A stretch of 64,000 nt of DNA from Chitinophaga jiangningensis. Its GTDB lineage: Bacteria > Bacteroidota > Bacteroidia > Chitinophagales > Chitinophagaceae. The stretch lies in the NCBI RefSeq assembly GCF_900142605.1, contig NZ_FRBL01000005.1:496001-560000 (forward strand), given 5' to 3'. The notes under the pieces were generated by a model that saw only the letters and a program-made list of their open reading frames with translations, had not been told where the DNA came from and did no database searches. The position numbers were made by a program, and so were the translations under genes. Shown piece after piece: positions 52,405 to 61,751 of this stretch; within the stretch, counting starts at the first letter, position 1, and each line of letters opens with the position of its first letter.

Positions 52405-53139
52405 ATGAAGCTTAAAGGAATTGTTCCGAGAATCTGGAGGAGATTGAAGAGAGTGCTATTAGTATTGATAATTGCCCAATTTGCCTATATCATTTTAACG
52501 AAGTGGGTGAATCCCCCTATTACGCTCACACAAATCTCCAGTTGGTTCAGTCTGTGGGGAACAGACAAAAAGCTGCATAAAAGCTGGGCCAGCTATGAGG
52601 AAATTTCCCAGCATGCTAAACTGGCCGTGATTGCCAGTGAGGATCAGCTGTTCACCGACCATGATGGATTCGATTTCAAATCCATCGAAAAGGCCATGAA
52701 GCATAACGCCAAGAGTAAGAAAATCCGTGGGGCCAGCACCATCAGTCAGCAGGTGGCAAAAAATGTTTTTTTATGGCAGGGGAGAAGTTGGATTCGCAAA
52801 GGCCTGGAGGTCTATTTTACTTTTATGATCGAAAAAATCTGGGGTAAACAGCGCATCCTGGAAGTATACCTCAACGTGGCGGAAACTGGTGAAGGCATCT
52901 TTGGCTTTGAATCTGCCGCCCAGGAATACTATCATAAGCCAGCGGCTAACCTCAACCGGGAAGAAGCAGCGATGATTACAGCAGCGCTTCCTAACCCGGT
53001 AAAATACACCGTAGTGCCCCCTTCCAGAACCACAGCCTACCGTCAGCGTAAAATCCTCATCCAGATGCGTAATATCGCACCTGATCCGGATATTGCCGAA
53101 CTGGTAACAGGTATTGAAAATACTAAAAAGGAAAAGTAA
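52405..53139 (+). CDS. mtgA: Monofunctional peptidoglycan transglycosylase MtgA
   Basis: The 244-residue protein has one N-terminal membrane helix (about 15-35) and a GT51 domain. The catalytic glutamate is in SEDQLFTDHDGFD, and later motifs RGASTISQQVAKNVFL and RILEVYLNVAETGEGIFG are all present. The length is right for MtgA and there is no transpeptidase domain. It polymerises lipid II into glycan strands in the inner membrane. It ends directly against the convergent nicotinamide riboside kinase gene. Confidence 0.96.
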   Translation: MKLKGIVPRIWRRLKRVLLVLIIAQFAYIILTKWVNPPITLTQISSWFSLWGTDKKLHKSWASYEEISQHAKLAVIASEDQLFTDHDGFDFKSIEKAMKHNAKSKKIRGASTISQQVAKNVFLWQGRSWIRKGLEVYFTFMIEKIWGKQRILEVYLNVAETGEGIFGFESAAQEYYHKPAANLNREEAAMITAALPNPVKYTVVPPSRTTAYRQRKILIQMRNIAPDPDIAELVTGIENTKKEK

Positions 53140-53661
53140 CTATCCGCGTAAGAGCTTGTCCACAGCGGTGGCGGCAATAGCTTCCCGCTGTGTATAACTA
53201 CCACTGATATCTACAAACGGAATTCCGGATTGCACTACAATATCCCGGTAAACATTATAAAAATAACTGCGCATCTCCGGTTCCGGATGCTCCCTTTGCG
53301 GGTCGTGTTCCCAGGGGAGGTCAATATTGGTAAGGAGATATAAATCACACTGCTGCTGCGCAATCATCGCCAGGATGCGGTTGTCGCAGTCGCCATACTT
53401 ATGCTCACTCCAAACTTTGATGACGTAGAGGTCTGTATCACAAATCAATACATCCGTAGCTTTCGCCAGCTGCTGCTGTTCCAGGGCCAGCTGCCCTTCC
53501 GCGATTTTCAACAGGTCATCCTTTTCGTAGGGGCGTTCCAGGTGCTCGATGTACCCGCGCGCATATTCAGGCGTCCATACGGTATGGAAACGCATGGCCA
53601 GCATCTCACTTAAAGTACTTTTGCCGGTCGACTCAGGCCCTATAACTACTACTTTTTTCAT
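53140..53661 (-). CDS. NadR-like nicotinamide riboside kinase
   Basis: The 173-residue protein is an ATPase with P-loop GPESTGKSTLSE, the segment VWTPEYARGYIE and the LICDTDLYVIKVWSEHKYG region of the NadR kinase domain. It lacks the NadR DNA-binding and adenylyltransferase domains. It phosphorylates nicotinamide riboside to NMN. Its start overlaps the end of pnuC by 4 bases, coupling import to phosphorylation. It is a common unit in Bacteroidota. Confidence 0.9.
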   Translation of the reverse strand: MKKVVVIGPESTGKSTLSEMLAMRFHTVWTPEYARGYIEHLERPYEKDDLLKIAEGQLALEQQQLAKATDVLICDTDLYVIKVWSEHKYGDCDNRILAMIAQQQCDLYLLTNIDLPWEHDPQREHPEPEMRSYFYNVYRDIVVQSGIPFVDISGSYTQREAIAATAVDKLLRG

Positions 53662-54284
53662 GCTTGTAAGCTTTCATTTGCCAGCCCTTCCTTCCTCCAG
53701 CTGAAGTAGCTGAATATGGCGATAATAAATAAGAAAATCGTCAGGAACGAAGTGAGATACAAATGTTTATAGAATAACAGCGGGATGGCTACGAGGTTGG
53801 AAATATTCAGCAGTATCCAGTTTTCCACCTTGCGTTTGGCCAGCAGCCACATACCGGCACAAGCGGTGGCGGATACAAAGCCATCTACAATCGGGGTAGT
53901 GGAGTCGGAATAGTTGGATAACAGGAAGTAAAATACCGCCCAGCCTATCACGGCAATACTGATGGCGATGCCCATGGTACGCGCAGCACTGAAGCTGATC
54001 CGCACATGTTCCTGCGACTGCCCTTTGCGGCGGGCCCAGTAAATCCAGCCGTACACGCTCATTACAAAGTAATAGGCATTTAGGGTAGCCTCAGCGTATA
54101 ATTTGAAATGGGAATGGGAGAGGAGATAAACGTAAATACCAGTGCTCACTAACCCGGTGGGATATACGAGAATATTATTTTTTTTCTGGAAGATGACAGA
54201 CAACACCGCAAAAAATACAGCTATGATTTCTAAGGTGGTCATCTCATGAAACCCACTCAGCAGGCCCTGGTATATTTCGTTCAT
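53658..54284 (-). CDS. pnuC: PnuC nicotinamide riboside transporter
   Basis: The start is the ATG at 54284. An upstream frame to 54374 is rejected because it runs through the terminator at 54307-54336. The 208-residue protein has about seven membrane helices, with family hallmarks LYAEATLNAYYFVMSVYGWIYW and NWILLNISN. PnuC takes up nicotinamide riboside by facilitated diffusion and traps it via the kinase encoded next. Confidence 0.92.
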   Translation of the reverse strand: MNEIYQGLLSGFHEMTTLEIIAVFFAVLSVIFQKKNNILVYPTGLVSTGIYVYLLSHSHFKLYAEATLNAYYFVMSVYGWIYWARRKGQSQEHVRISFSAARTMGIAISIAVIGWAVFYFLLSNYSDSTTPIVDGFVSATACAGMWLLAKRKVENWILLNISNLVAIPLLFYKHLYLTSFLTIFLFIIAIFSYFSWRKEGLANESLQA

Positions 54285-54306
54285 GGGGCTAAAATTAAAA
54301 CGAAAA

Positions 54307-54336
54307 TATGGAAGCCGCACGGATACGGCTTCCATA
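54307..54336 (-). terminator. Terminator of the PNGase F-like gene
   Basis: TATGGAAGCCG (54307-54317) and CGGCTTCCATA (54326-54336) form an 11-bp perfect stem. On the minus strand it is followed by TTTTCGTTTTAATTTT. It lies 6 nt beyond the stop at 54343 and before pnuC. Confidence 0.75.
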
Positions 54337-54342
54337 CTGCAA

Positions 54343-56037
54343 TTATTTTTCTCCCAACAGGGTTCCGGAAACATTCCAGAAGCTCTGGCTGGTACCGGCA
54401 GGCAATCCCTGTGGAATGGCCACTTTAAAGGTATGTTTACCCGGTTTTACATCCGGGAGATTGATAAACACAGGCGTAGTAAGGGTTCCTGGGCACCAGT
54501 TGGACCTGCTCAGGTCTGAGGAGGAAAGTCCGTTGCCGAAGTTGCCCGATGCCGGATTGGAATAACGGTAGGTAGCACAGTCCGTACGCCATGGGATGAA
54601 GTGATACACCCGCTGGTTATCCACAAAAATTTCGTTTTGCTTTGGATTGAACTCATCGCCGCCGCCCCAGCCGCCATGGCCGGTGGTGAGGTAGCGCAGC
54701 TGCAGCTTTTTAATGCCTTCAGGAATATCCACTGTTACGGTCAGGGAGTCTTTGTCGAACAGGGTAGCATATTCCTGTCCGGCCATTTCCATCACGTTAG
54801 TAGTGTTAAACACTGGCATAACGAAATTGGTGCCGGCGCCCTGCTCTTCCTCATCATAGCCGGGGTAGTACTTGAATGTCAGGCTTACCTTGTGCCCGCC
54901 TTTATCATAGTTGCCGATGTAAACACCCAGCCATACTTCGCCCTGTAAGGCGCTGGACAGCTCGGTGATATCCTGTTTATAAATAACGGAATCCGCCCAG
55001 TGATACCCCTGGATCTGCACCTGGTTATTGAACTGGCGCACCCCAAACGGAGTAAAGAAGCGGATTACTTCCAGTGGCGGTGTGAAAGAAGGTGTTTTTA
55101 CCATGCCCTGGTAGGTTTTGCCGTTACGCGCGTGGTACAGTGGCAGCACTGCCGCGCCTTTCTTTAGGCCGTCCAGGAAAGTGGTATCCGTACCTACCGG
55201 CACCATAAATACGGAACCGGTGCGGTCGTACGCATCGCCATTAGAGTACTGTACCAGCTCGGCAAACAGGTTGTAGCCTTTCTTCCATTCCGGCAGCTTT
55301 ACCTTTTTCAGGATGATGGTACCGCCGGCGTAGTGGTAAGTTTTGTTAAGCTGCTCTCCTTCAGGGTTAGGGGTATTATTGCCCCAGCTGATCTGCTCCT
55401 GCTCAAATACCGGCAGGGTGGTATAGCGACTATCAATCACAGCGCGCATATATGCCGCATCGTTCACCACGTTGCCTTTGTTGGCCGGCCATGCCAGCTC
55501 CTGCGGCGTTACTTTGCGATATTCGATTTTGCGGGCAATGGTTTCGCTGTTGCCGTTTCTTACGATGCGCAGCACCAGGCCGAGGCCGGGAGCATAGCTG
55601 AGCGTAGGCGTACCTTTTATTTTAAGTGCGTTGGTATACCACACCTCAATAGTGTTGGAGCGCACAAAGAGTTTTGCTTTTTTGCAGGGGAGGCCGAGTA
55701 TGGTAGCTGTGTCTGGCAGGAGTTCCGGTTGTGGGTGTTCGGAAAACGGCTTTTGCAGCGTGTATACGTCGCCGTTGCCTAGTGTCAGCACCTGGAGCGT
55801 GGTTTGATTGTTGTAGTCCAGGTATTGCTGCTCTTTTTGCGCCTTATCGCCAGGCTGGATATGCACCTGGTTATGATCTACCACCATGCGCAGCCCTTCG
55901 CCGCCGGCAGGCTTTCCATTGTTTACAAATCCGTAGGTAATAACGGCAACAGTACTATCGGTTTTTTTCTTTTGCGCCGCAGTTGGCAGGGCGGCAGCGA
56001 GGCAAATCCAGGCGAGTAGTCCTTTCATTTTTTTCAT
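54343..56037 (-). CDS. PNGase F-like peptide N-glycosidase with a GLPGLI-like N-terminal region
   Basis: The 564-residue protein has a signal peptide (about 1-21), an N-terminal region (about 25-170) and a PNGase F-type catalytic part (about 215-560). The catalytic part shows AYDRTGSVFMVPV, where the aspartate matches the PNGase F active-site Asp60, and the diagnostic LSSSDLSRSNWCPG and FIPWRTDCATYR. The N-terminal region contains LGLPCKKAK, VWYTNAL and YAPGLGLVL, resembling GLPGLI proteins. Known PNGase F-II of Elizabethkingia has an extra N-terminal domain. The enzyme would remove N-glycans from asparagine on secreted proteins; no glycan-use neighbours are present. Confidence 0.88.
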   Translation of the reverse strand: MKKMKGLLAWICLAAALPTAAQKKKTDSTVAVITYGFVNNGKPAGGEGLRMVVDHNQVHIQPGDKAQKEQQYLDYNNQTTLQVLTLGNGDVYTLQKPFSEHPQPELLPDTATILGLPCKKAKLFVRSNTIEVWYTNALKIKGTPTLSYAPGLGLVLRIVRNGNSETIARKIEYRKVTPQELAWPANKGNVVNDAAYMRAVIDSRYTTLPVFEQEQISWGNNTPNPEGEQLNKTYHYAGGTIILKKVKLPEWKKGYNLFAELVQYSNGDAYDRTGSVFMVPVGTDTTFLDGLKKGAAVLPLYHARNGKTYQGMVKTPSFTPPLEVIRFFTPFGVRQFNNQVQIQGYHWADSVIYKQDITELSSALQGEVWLGVYIGNYDKGGHKVSLTFKYYPGYDEEEQGAGTNFVMPVFNTTNVMEMAGQEYATLFDKDSLTVTVDIPEGIKKLQLRYLTTGHGGWGGGDEFNPKQNEIFVDNQRVYHFIPWRTDCATYRYSNPASGNFGNGLSSSDLSRSNWCPGTLTTPVFINLPDVKPGKHTFKVAIPQGLPAGTSQSFWNVSGTLLGEK

Positions 56038-56123
56038 TGCTTTTTTGGATCGGGTATAAAAGAAAAAAGCACAGCCACTAAGACTGTGCTTTCATTTAAC
56101 ACTATCATTCACTCAACTATGGC

Positions 56124-56720
56124 TTATTCTGCTTCTGCCACTACTTCCTTCACTTCCGGAATCATACGCTTCATCATGCCTTCGATGCCGGCTTTGAGCG
56201 TAATCATGGAAGAAGGGCAGCCTGAGCAGGAACCTTGTAACATCAGTGTAACCGTACCTTCGCTGTAGTCTTTAAACTGGATAGCACCGCCATCCATTTC
56301 TACCGCTGGTTTCACGTAGTTTTCAAGTAATTCCTTAATTCGTTTTACCACATCACTGTCATCTGCACTTACCGTATTGGTAGCGGAAGTTTTAGTTACC
56401 ACTACTTCATCCTCATTCACAACAGGACGGTTATCCTCCAGGTATTCTTTCAGGAAAGCTTTCACTGTAGGGATAATATCATTCCAATCCGTTTCCGGAG
56501 TTTTAGTTAATGTGATAAAGTTAGCCATGATAAACACCCCTCTGATGAAAGGGAAGCTAAACAGCTCCACTGCAAGCGGGGATGGTTTGGCACTGGCTTC
56601 ATCCGGAAAATCAATGCTTTTGCCTGGATACAACAGTTTGTTTGCCACAAACTTCATTGTTTCCGGGTTAGGCGTCATTTCTGTGTATATGCTGATAATG
56701 GGATTTCCTGTTTTAATCAT
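56124..56720 (-). CDS. Nfu-type iron-sulfur carrier protein
   Basis: From the ATG at 56720, the 198-residue protein has an N-terminal Nfu_N domain (TPNPETMKFVANKLLY and RGVFIMANFITLTKT) and a C-terminal NifU domain with CSGCPSS. It passes Fe-S clusters to apoproteins. The organisation is the standard two-domain Nfu. A promoter element TACCTTTG (56740-56747) precedes it. The in-frame TTG at 56729 is less likely than the ATG. Confidence 0.93.
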   Translation of the reverse strand: MIKTGNPIISIYTEMTPNPETMKFVANKLLYPGKSIDFPDEASAKPSPLAVELFSFPFIRGVFIMANFITLTKTPETDWNDIIPTVKAFLKEYLEDNRPVVNEDEVVVTKTSATNTVSADDSDVVKRIKELLENYVKPAVEMDGGAIQFKDYSEGTVTLMLQGSCSGCPSSMITLKAGIEGMMKRMIPEVKEVVAEAE

Positions 56721-56739
56721 TGTATCCAATTTTACGCAA

Positions 56740-56747
56740 CAAAGGTA
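56740..56747 (-). promoter_or_regulatory. -7 element of nfu
   Basis: The minus strand reads TACCTTTG, matching TAnnTTTG, 19 nt before the ATG at 56720. Confidence 0.5.
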
Positions 56748-56878
56748 ACATTTTTAGGGGAGTTTTCCCTGACGGAATTCCCGTTTAGGGATCGAATTTT
56801 ACAATATCATTATAGGGAAAAACGATTTCTTCATTAATATTACACATAATCGACATTTATTTATTCCACATCCTATAT

Positions 56879-56886
56879 TACTTTTG
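56879..56886 (+). promoter_or_regulatory. -7 element of mgsA close to its start codon
   Basis: TACTTTTG matches TAnnTTTG and lies only 8 nt before the ATG at 56895. The in-frame GTG at 56886 overlaps it and cannot be the start if this is the promoter. Confidence 0.5.
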
Positions 56887-56894
56887 TGGTACAT

Positions 56895-57347
56895 ATGCAA
56901 ACAGTTAAAACGCTTAAAGCACGCAAACGCATCGCGTTAATCGCACACGACCACAAAAAAGCAGAGCTGATTGAGTGGGCTACCTACAACAAAACTGTGC
57001 TCAGTCGCCATGAGCTCTACGCTACCGGCACCACCGGCAAGCTGATAGAGGAGGCGCTGGACGTTTCTGTTCGTAAACTGCTGAGCGGCCCGCTCGGTGG
57101 CGACCAGCAAATTGGCGCACTGGTGGCCGAAGGCGCACTGGATGTGATCATCTTCTTCTGGGACCCCATGGAAGCACTGCCACATGATCCGGATATCAAA
57201 GCACTGCTGCGCCTGGGCGTAGTCTGGAATATTCCGATTGCCAATAACCGCTCCACCGCCGACTTCCTGCTCACATCCCCGCTGATGCACCAGGACTACG
57301 AAGTAATCCTTCCTGATTACACCCAATACCTGGGCAGAAAGGTATAG
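56895..57347 (+). CDS. mgsA: Methylglyoxal synthase
   Basis: The 150-residue product fits the MgsA family in length and motifs: ARKRIALIAHDHKKAEL at the N-terminus, YATGTTGKLI, GPLGGDQQIGALV, FFWDPMEALPHDPDIKALLR and NIPIANNRSTADF. The aspartate and histidine in these motifs are the known catalytic residues. It converts dihydroxyacetone phosphate to methylglyoxal and phosphate, a bypass of lower glycolysis when phosphate is short. No regulator is adjacent. Confidence 0.97.
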   Translation: MQTVKTLKARKRIALIAHDHKKAELIEWATYNKTVLSRHELYATGTTGKLIEEALDVSVRKLLSGPLGGDQQIGALVAEGALDVIIFFWDPMEALPHDPDIKALLRLGVVWNIPIANNRSTADFLLTSPLMHQDYEVILPDYTQYLGRKV

Positions 57348-57405
57348 TAGCTGCCAATGGCGGCTGACATCGATTTTTTCCGTATTTTAATAGAAAGGTT
57401 CGGGA

Positions 57406-59025
57406 ATGCGATTGTTATGCTCCATTATATGTTGCTGCCTGCTGATCAGCGGCTTCGCGCAATCAGATACTACCACTCATTTGAAATCGGGTGTGCCGGT
57501 CAAACCCTTTGGCGACACCCTGTTTTTCATCTATAATCAGATAGGGCCCCTCGTGCCCACAGAACGGGCGGCCCAGATTGAGCGGAAAATTAAGCGGCTG
57601 ACAGAAAATCCGCTCTTCAGCCCCGACTCACTGCTTATTTCCCCCAATGAGGCTAACCTGGATGTGAGTTATGGAGATGAAATTCTGTTCTCGGTAACAG
57701 CCAAAGACTCTGCAGTACTGCATCTCAGCAAAGACTCCATAGCCAGGTACAATGCCGGTCGTATAGGCAGCGCCGTTAGCAACTATCAGCAGGAATTCGG
57801 CTGGAAAGCCATATTACATCGCTTTTTATGGCTGGCGGTAGTACTCATCGCATTCACAGGCCTGGTTATACTCATCAATTTCATTTTCCGTAGGATAAAA
57901 ATGCGGCTGGTGAAACGGAAAGATAGTCTGTTCAAAGGCCTGCACGTTAGCGGATACGCCCTCATGAACCCTTCCAGGCAGCTGGCATTTGCTTTCATGG
58001 TACTGCGTATCATTAGAATAGCCGTCATTCTCCTGGTATTATACCTCACCCTGCCGATTATATTCAGCATTTTCCCATGGACGGAAGGACTGGCTGATAC
58101 ACTCCTGCACTGGACGCTCGATCCATTAAAAGCCATATTGAAACAAACACTTGCCTATCTCCCCAAATTATTAACCATACTGGTGATATACCTGATCACC
58201 CGGGGGTTGGTACGGCTGGTAGGATTTCTTTCAAAGGAAGTGGCCAATGGCAACCTGGTAATTAAAGGCTTTTATGCGGACTGGGCAAGGCCTACGGCCA
58301 GCGGCATCAAGTTCCTGCTGTACGCTTTTATGTTCGTCATCATCTTCCCGTACCTGCCAGGCTCGGACTCCAAAGTGTTTCAAGGAGTTTCCGTATTCCT
58401 GGGTATCCTGTTTTCCCTGGGATCATCATCCGCTATTTCCAATATCATTGCCGGCTTTGTGATCACCTACATGCGGCCATTCAGAATCGGCGACCGCATA
58501 CGGCTGGGAGAAATCACCGGCGACGTAATCGAAAAAAGCTTACTGGTAACGCGTTTGAGGACCATCAAAAATGAAGAAATCACCGTACCTAATGCCAGTA
58601 TTTTAAACGGACATACGATCAATTACTCCACCTCGTCCAAAGAGCTGGGCCTGATTCTCCATACAACTGTTACCATTGGTTATGAGGTACCCTGGAACGT
58701 GGTGCACGACCTGCTCATCAAAGCTGCCATGGAAACGGATGGCCTCTTGAAAGACAAGACACCGTTTGTACTCCAAACAGCTTTGAATGATTTTGCGGTG
58801 GCCTACGAAATCAACGCTTATACGGACCAGCCTAATAAAATGGCCGTGATTTACTCGGAACTGCACCGGCAAATTCACATTGCGTTTAACAATGCAGGTG
58901 TGGAAGTTATGTCGCCACACTACTACGCCCACAGGGATGGCAACCATTCCACCGTGAGCGCGGAACAGCTGCCGAAGGACTACCAGGCACCACCTTTCCA
59001 TGTCAACATCTCCGCAAAGGATTAA
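57406..59025 (+). CDS. MscS-family mechanosensitive channel
   Basis: The 539-residue protein has a signal peptide (about 1-20), a periplasmic N-terminal region (about 20-135) and several membrane helices (about 140-165, 195-220, 250-270, 300-320, 330-355). The MscS pore and vestibule follow (SSSAISNIIAGFVITYMRPFRIGDRI, then GEITGDVIEKSLLVTRLRT and NGHTINYS). It is longer than E. coli MscS (286 residues) because of the extra N-terminal part. It should open on hypo-osmotic shock. Confidence 0.93.
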   Translation: MRLLCSIICCCLLISGFAQSDTTTHLKSGVPVKPFGDTLFFIYNQIGPLVPTERAAQIERKIKRLTENPLFSPDSLLISPNEANLDVSYGDEILFSVTAKDSAVLHLSKDSIARYNAGRIGSAVSNYQQEFGWKAILHRFLWLAVVLIAFTGLVILINFIFRRIKMRLVKRKDSLFKGLHVSGYALMNPSRQLAFAFMVLRIIRIAVILLVLYLTLPIIFSIFPWTEGLADTLLHWTLDPLKAILKQTLAYLPKLLTILVIYLITRGLVRLVGFLSKEVANGNLVIKGFYADWARPTASGIKFLLYAFMFVIIFPYLPGSDSKVFQGVSVFLGILFSLGSSSAISNIIAGFVITYMRPFRIGDRIRLGEITGDVIEKSLLVTRLRTIKNEEITVPNASILNGHTINYSTSSKELGLILHTTVTIGYEVPWNVVHDLLIKAAMETDGLLKDKTPFVLQTALNDFAVAYEINAYTDQPNKMAVIYSELHRQIHIAFNNAGVEVMSPHYYAHRDGNHSTVSAEQLPKDYQAPPFHVNISAKD

Positions 59026-59109
59026 TTCAAAAAAACTGCTAATCAAATAATTAAACACTCTCCGCATACGTTTTCCTATTTTCGCATTTCACGGATTTAA
59101 TCGACGAAG

Positions 59110-60648
59110 ATGTTGAAGCATTTAATAGCTGGCGTAATCTTATGGATAGGCCTGATGCAGCAGGTATGGGCACAATTACCGCCTAAAAGAGAAATGAGAG
59201 CGGTGTGGATAGCCACGGTAGAAAATATCGACTGGCCTTCCCGGCGTGGGCTCAGCTCTGATCAACAAAAACAGGAGTTTATTACCCTGCTCGACCAGGC
59301 ACGCCGTAACGGCATGAATGCAGTAGTAGTACAGGTAAGACCAGTGGCAGATGCCTTTTATCAATCGCTTTATGAGCCCTGGTCCGAGTACCTCACCGGC
59401 ACACAAGGCCGCCCGCCGTATCCATACTATGATCCGCTGGCTTTCATGATCGAAGAAACACATAAGCGTGGCATGGAATTTCATGCCTGGTTCAATCCAT
59501 ATCGTGCAGTCTTCAACGTTAGTCGCAGCAGCGTGAGCCCCGACCATATCACCCGTCGCAATCCGCAGTGGTTTCTCAACTACGATGGTAAAAAATATTT
59601 TGACCCCGCCCTGCCGGAAGTACGGGAGTATGTAACCAATATTATCCGTGATGTGGTAAAGCGTTATGATGTGGATGCTATTCACTTCGATGACTATTTT
59701 TATCCGTATCGCGCGCCTGGTAAGGAATTCCCGGACAACGGTTCCTACCGTATGTATGGGGGCAATATGAACAAGGACGACTGGCGCCGCCAGAATGTGG
59801 ACCTCATCATTGAAAAGCTCAGCAAGGCGATCAAGGAAGAAAAGCCATATGTGAAATTTGGCATCAGTCCGTTTGGCGTGTGGCGTAACCGCGACCGTGA
59901 TCCCGAAGGTTCGTATACCCGTGGGGGTATGTCCAATTACGACGACCTTTATGCCGACGTGGTAAAGTGGCTGAAGAAAGGCTGGATTGACTATGTAACG
60001 CCGCAGCTATACTGGGAAAGAGGTCACCGGCTGGTGGCTTACGAAATACTCCTCAACTGGTGGAGTCAGCATGGCTATGACAAACATGTGTATATCGGCC
60101 ATGGCGTGTATAAAATCAACAGCAACAGCATCTGGCGCAACCCAAATGAAGTGCCCTTACAGATAGAAGAAGCCAGAACCCTGAATACCGTGCAGGGAAG
60201 TTTCTTTTACAGCGCGAAATCCTTTGCCGGCAACCCGCTGGGGATTGAGGACACGCTGCGGAATCACCTGTATAAATATCCCGCACTGATTCCAACTATG
60301 CCATGGCTGCCGAATACTGCACCGGAGGCGCCTTATTTCATTGATGCCTTTGAGCGCAGCTGGGGCCTGGAAATTCACTGGTCCGACAATGACACGCTGG
60401 GGCATACGAAGCAATATGTTTTATACCGTTTTGCAGAAAATGAGGCCATTAACCTGACCGACCCTACGAAAATCATTGCGATTGTGCAGCAGGCGTCAGA
60501 CCCGGAGTTCAGGGATTTGTCGTACGTAAAGGGAAGAGGGTATACTTATGTAGTTACTGCACTGGACCGTTTGCAGAATGAGAGTTTAGCCAGCGAACCG
60601 CTGCGGGTAAGGCCCGGCGTCAAAACCATGTTTGAGTTCGAGCCTTAG
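59110..60648 (+). CDS. Family-10-like glycoside hydrolase (DUF187/GHL10)
   Basis: The 512-residue protein has a signal peptide (about 1-21) and a TIM-barrel GHL10 domain (about 28-350). The domain opens with REMRAVWIATVENIDWPS and has the substrate-site segments VVVQVRPVADAFY, FHAWFNPYRAV and AIHFDDYFYPY. A beta-rich C-terminal domain (about 395-505, fibronectin-like) follows. Proteins of this group are thought to be peptidoglycan glycosidases. The acid residues in HFDDYFYP are good catalytic candidates. The gene stands alone on the plus strand. Confidence 0.9.
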   Translation: MLKHLIAGVILWIGLMQQVWAQLPPKREMRAVWIATVENIDWPSRRGLSSDQQKQEFITLLDQARRNGMNAVVVQVRPVADAFYQSLYEPWSEYLTGTQGRPPYPYYDPLAFMIEETHKRGMEFHAWFNPYRAVFNVSRSSVSPDHITRRNPQWFLNYDGKKYFDPALPEVREYVTNIIRDVVKRYDVDAIHFDDYFYPYRAPGKEFPDNGSYRMYGGNMNKDDWRRQNVDLIIEKLSKAIKEEKPYVKFGISPFGVWRNRDRDPEGSYTRGGMSNYDDLYADVVKWLKKGWIDYVTPQLYWERGHRLVAYEILLNWWSQHGYDKHVYIGHGVYKINSNSIWRNPNEVPLQIEEARTLNTVQGSFFYSAKSFAGNPLGIEDTLRNHLYKYPALIPTMPWLPNTAPEAPYFIDAFERSWGLEIHWSDNDTLGHTKQYVLYRFAENEAINLTDPTKIIAIVQQASDPEFRDLSYVKGRGYTYVVTALDRLQNESLASEPLRVRPGVKTMFEFEP

Positions 60649-60671
60649 CCGAAACGATATTACCGGTGCAT

Positions 60672-61751
60672 TTAGAAAATGAATGCACCGGTTTCCATGT
60701 CTATAGCTGTGCCATTGGGCAATGGTGTAAGGTCGGGGAATGCATCCGCATTCACTAACTGAACAGTTTTTCCTACGATAGCGCCGGCAATAGCACCTCC
60801 GGCTACCGAAGACCAAAGAATAGCAGAATTTCTTTTCCTCGCGTTTTCCAGGTATTTGGTGATAATAAATCCGTTTTGATATTTAGAAATGGGCAGTACG
60901 GTATATCCCAGGTTGCGCAATACTTCTCCGTCTTTCACTACTCCCCAGCAGTCAATCGGCTTACCAGCCTTATCTACTATCAATATTTTTCTTTTTTGTT
61001 GGGAGATGTCAAATTCTCTGCTGCTCGGTTTGTTCGTTTTAAATTCTTCGAACGACCTATAAACGCCATCCACCAGTGAATCTTTCAGCGCGGGTATATT
61101 TCTTTTAGCCTCATATATATTCATGATGCCTTCCTTGGAAAGGGCTGCAGTATTATGCGCCAGGGCATTGTCAAGATGGGCGATGGTGCTGTCCATCAGG
61201 TCTTGTATGGCGTTGGCAATATTAGTTTTATGTTTATGGGTCACATCCATGCCGCCGTTATTTTTTACGATATCGGCGGTGGCCAGTTCTACGAAGCTAT
61301 TGCCATTGGTGGTGCCGTAGGTGGTACCTTTAAAGCGCAGGTAAGCCTTTTCGCTCATGCCCCCGGTTCTTTCCGCGATGCGCAGGGCTTCCACTATCAT
61401 CAAGATTTGTACGCCGCCTTGTTTATACAGGTGCCCATAGGCGCTGTTGATATGCGATTGCAGATAGGCGGTAGCGTTAGTATCGGGTGCGGCTATCACC
61501 ACGCTGTTCATCATTCCTTTTTGAGCATAACCAATGTGGGTGCTGTCCCAGAGGTACTGCACCACCTCTACGCCACTGATTGGGCGGGTAGTTACGGCCG
61601 ACAGGGTCCTTTCGCTGGTGCTGAGCCTGATTGTTTTCACGGATGGCTTTGGCACCGCAGCGGTATCATTATACATCGGGTCCTGGGCAAAAGCCGCTGC
61701 TGCAAATAGGAGCAGGGCAGGAAAGAGCGTTATTTTTTTTAGTACTGGCAT
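60672..61751 (-). CDS. Secreted protein of unknown function
   Basis: I do not recognise this family. The 359-residue protein has a signal peptide (about 1-22, ending AFAQD). The mature part is mostly soluble, with TTYGTTNGNSF and a segment ISQQKRKILIVDKAGKPIDCWG. A hydrophobic, glycine- and alanine-rich stretch near residues 310-330 (SVAGGAIAGAIVGKTVQLV) could be a membrane segment close to the C-terminus. The closest gene is convergent GHL10, 23 bases away at the stops. Envelope location is inferred. Confidence 0.75.
   Translation of the reverse strand: MPVLKKITLFPALLLFAAAAFAQDPMYNDTAAVPKPSVKTIRLSTSERTLSAVTTRPISGVEVVQYLWDSTHIGYAQKGMMNSVVIAAPDTNATAYLQSHINSAYGHLYKQGGVQILMIVEALRIAERTGGMSEKAYLRFKGTTYGTTNGNSFVELATADIVKNNGGMDVTHKHKTNIANAIQDLMDSTIAHLDNALAHNTAALSKEGIMNIYEAKRNIPALKDSLVDGVYRSFEEFKTNKPSSREFDISQQKRKILIVDKAGKPIDCWGVVKDGEVLRNLGYTVLPISKYQNGFIITKYLENARKRNSAILWSSVAGGAIAGAIVGKTVQLVNADAFPDLTPLPNGTAIDMETGAFIF

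Noticed and set aside
54285..54374. Longer N-terminus for pnuC
   Set aside because: The extension would run through the terminator hairpin of the preceding gene and adds no family sequence.
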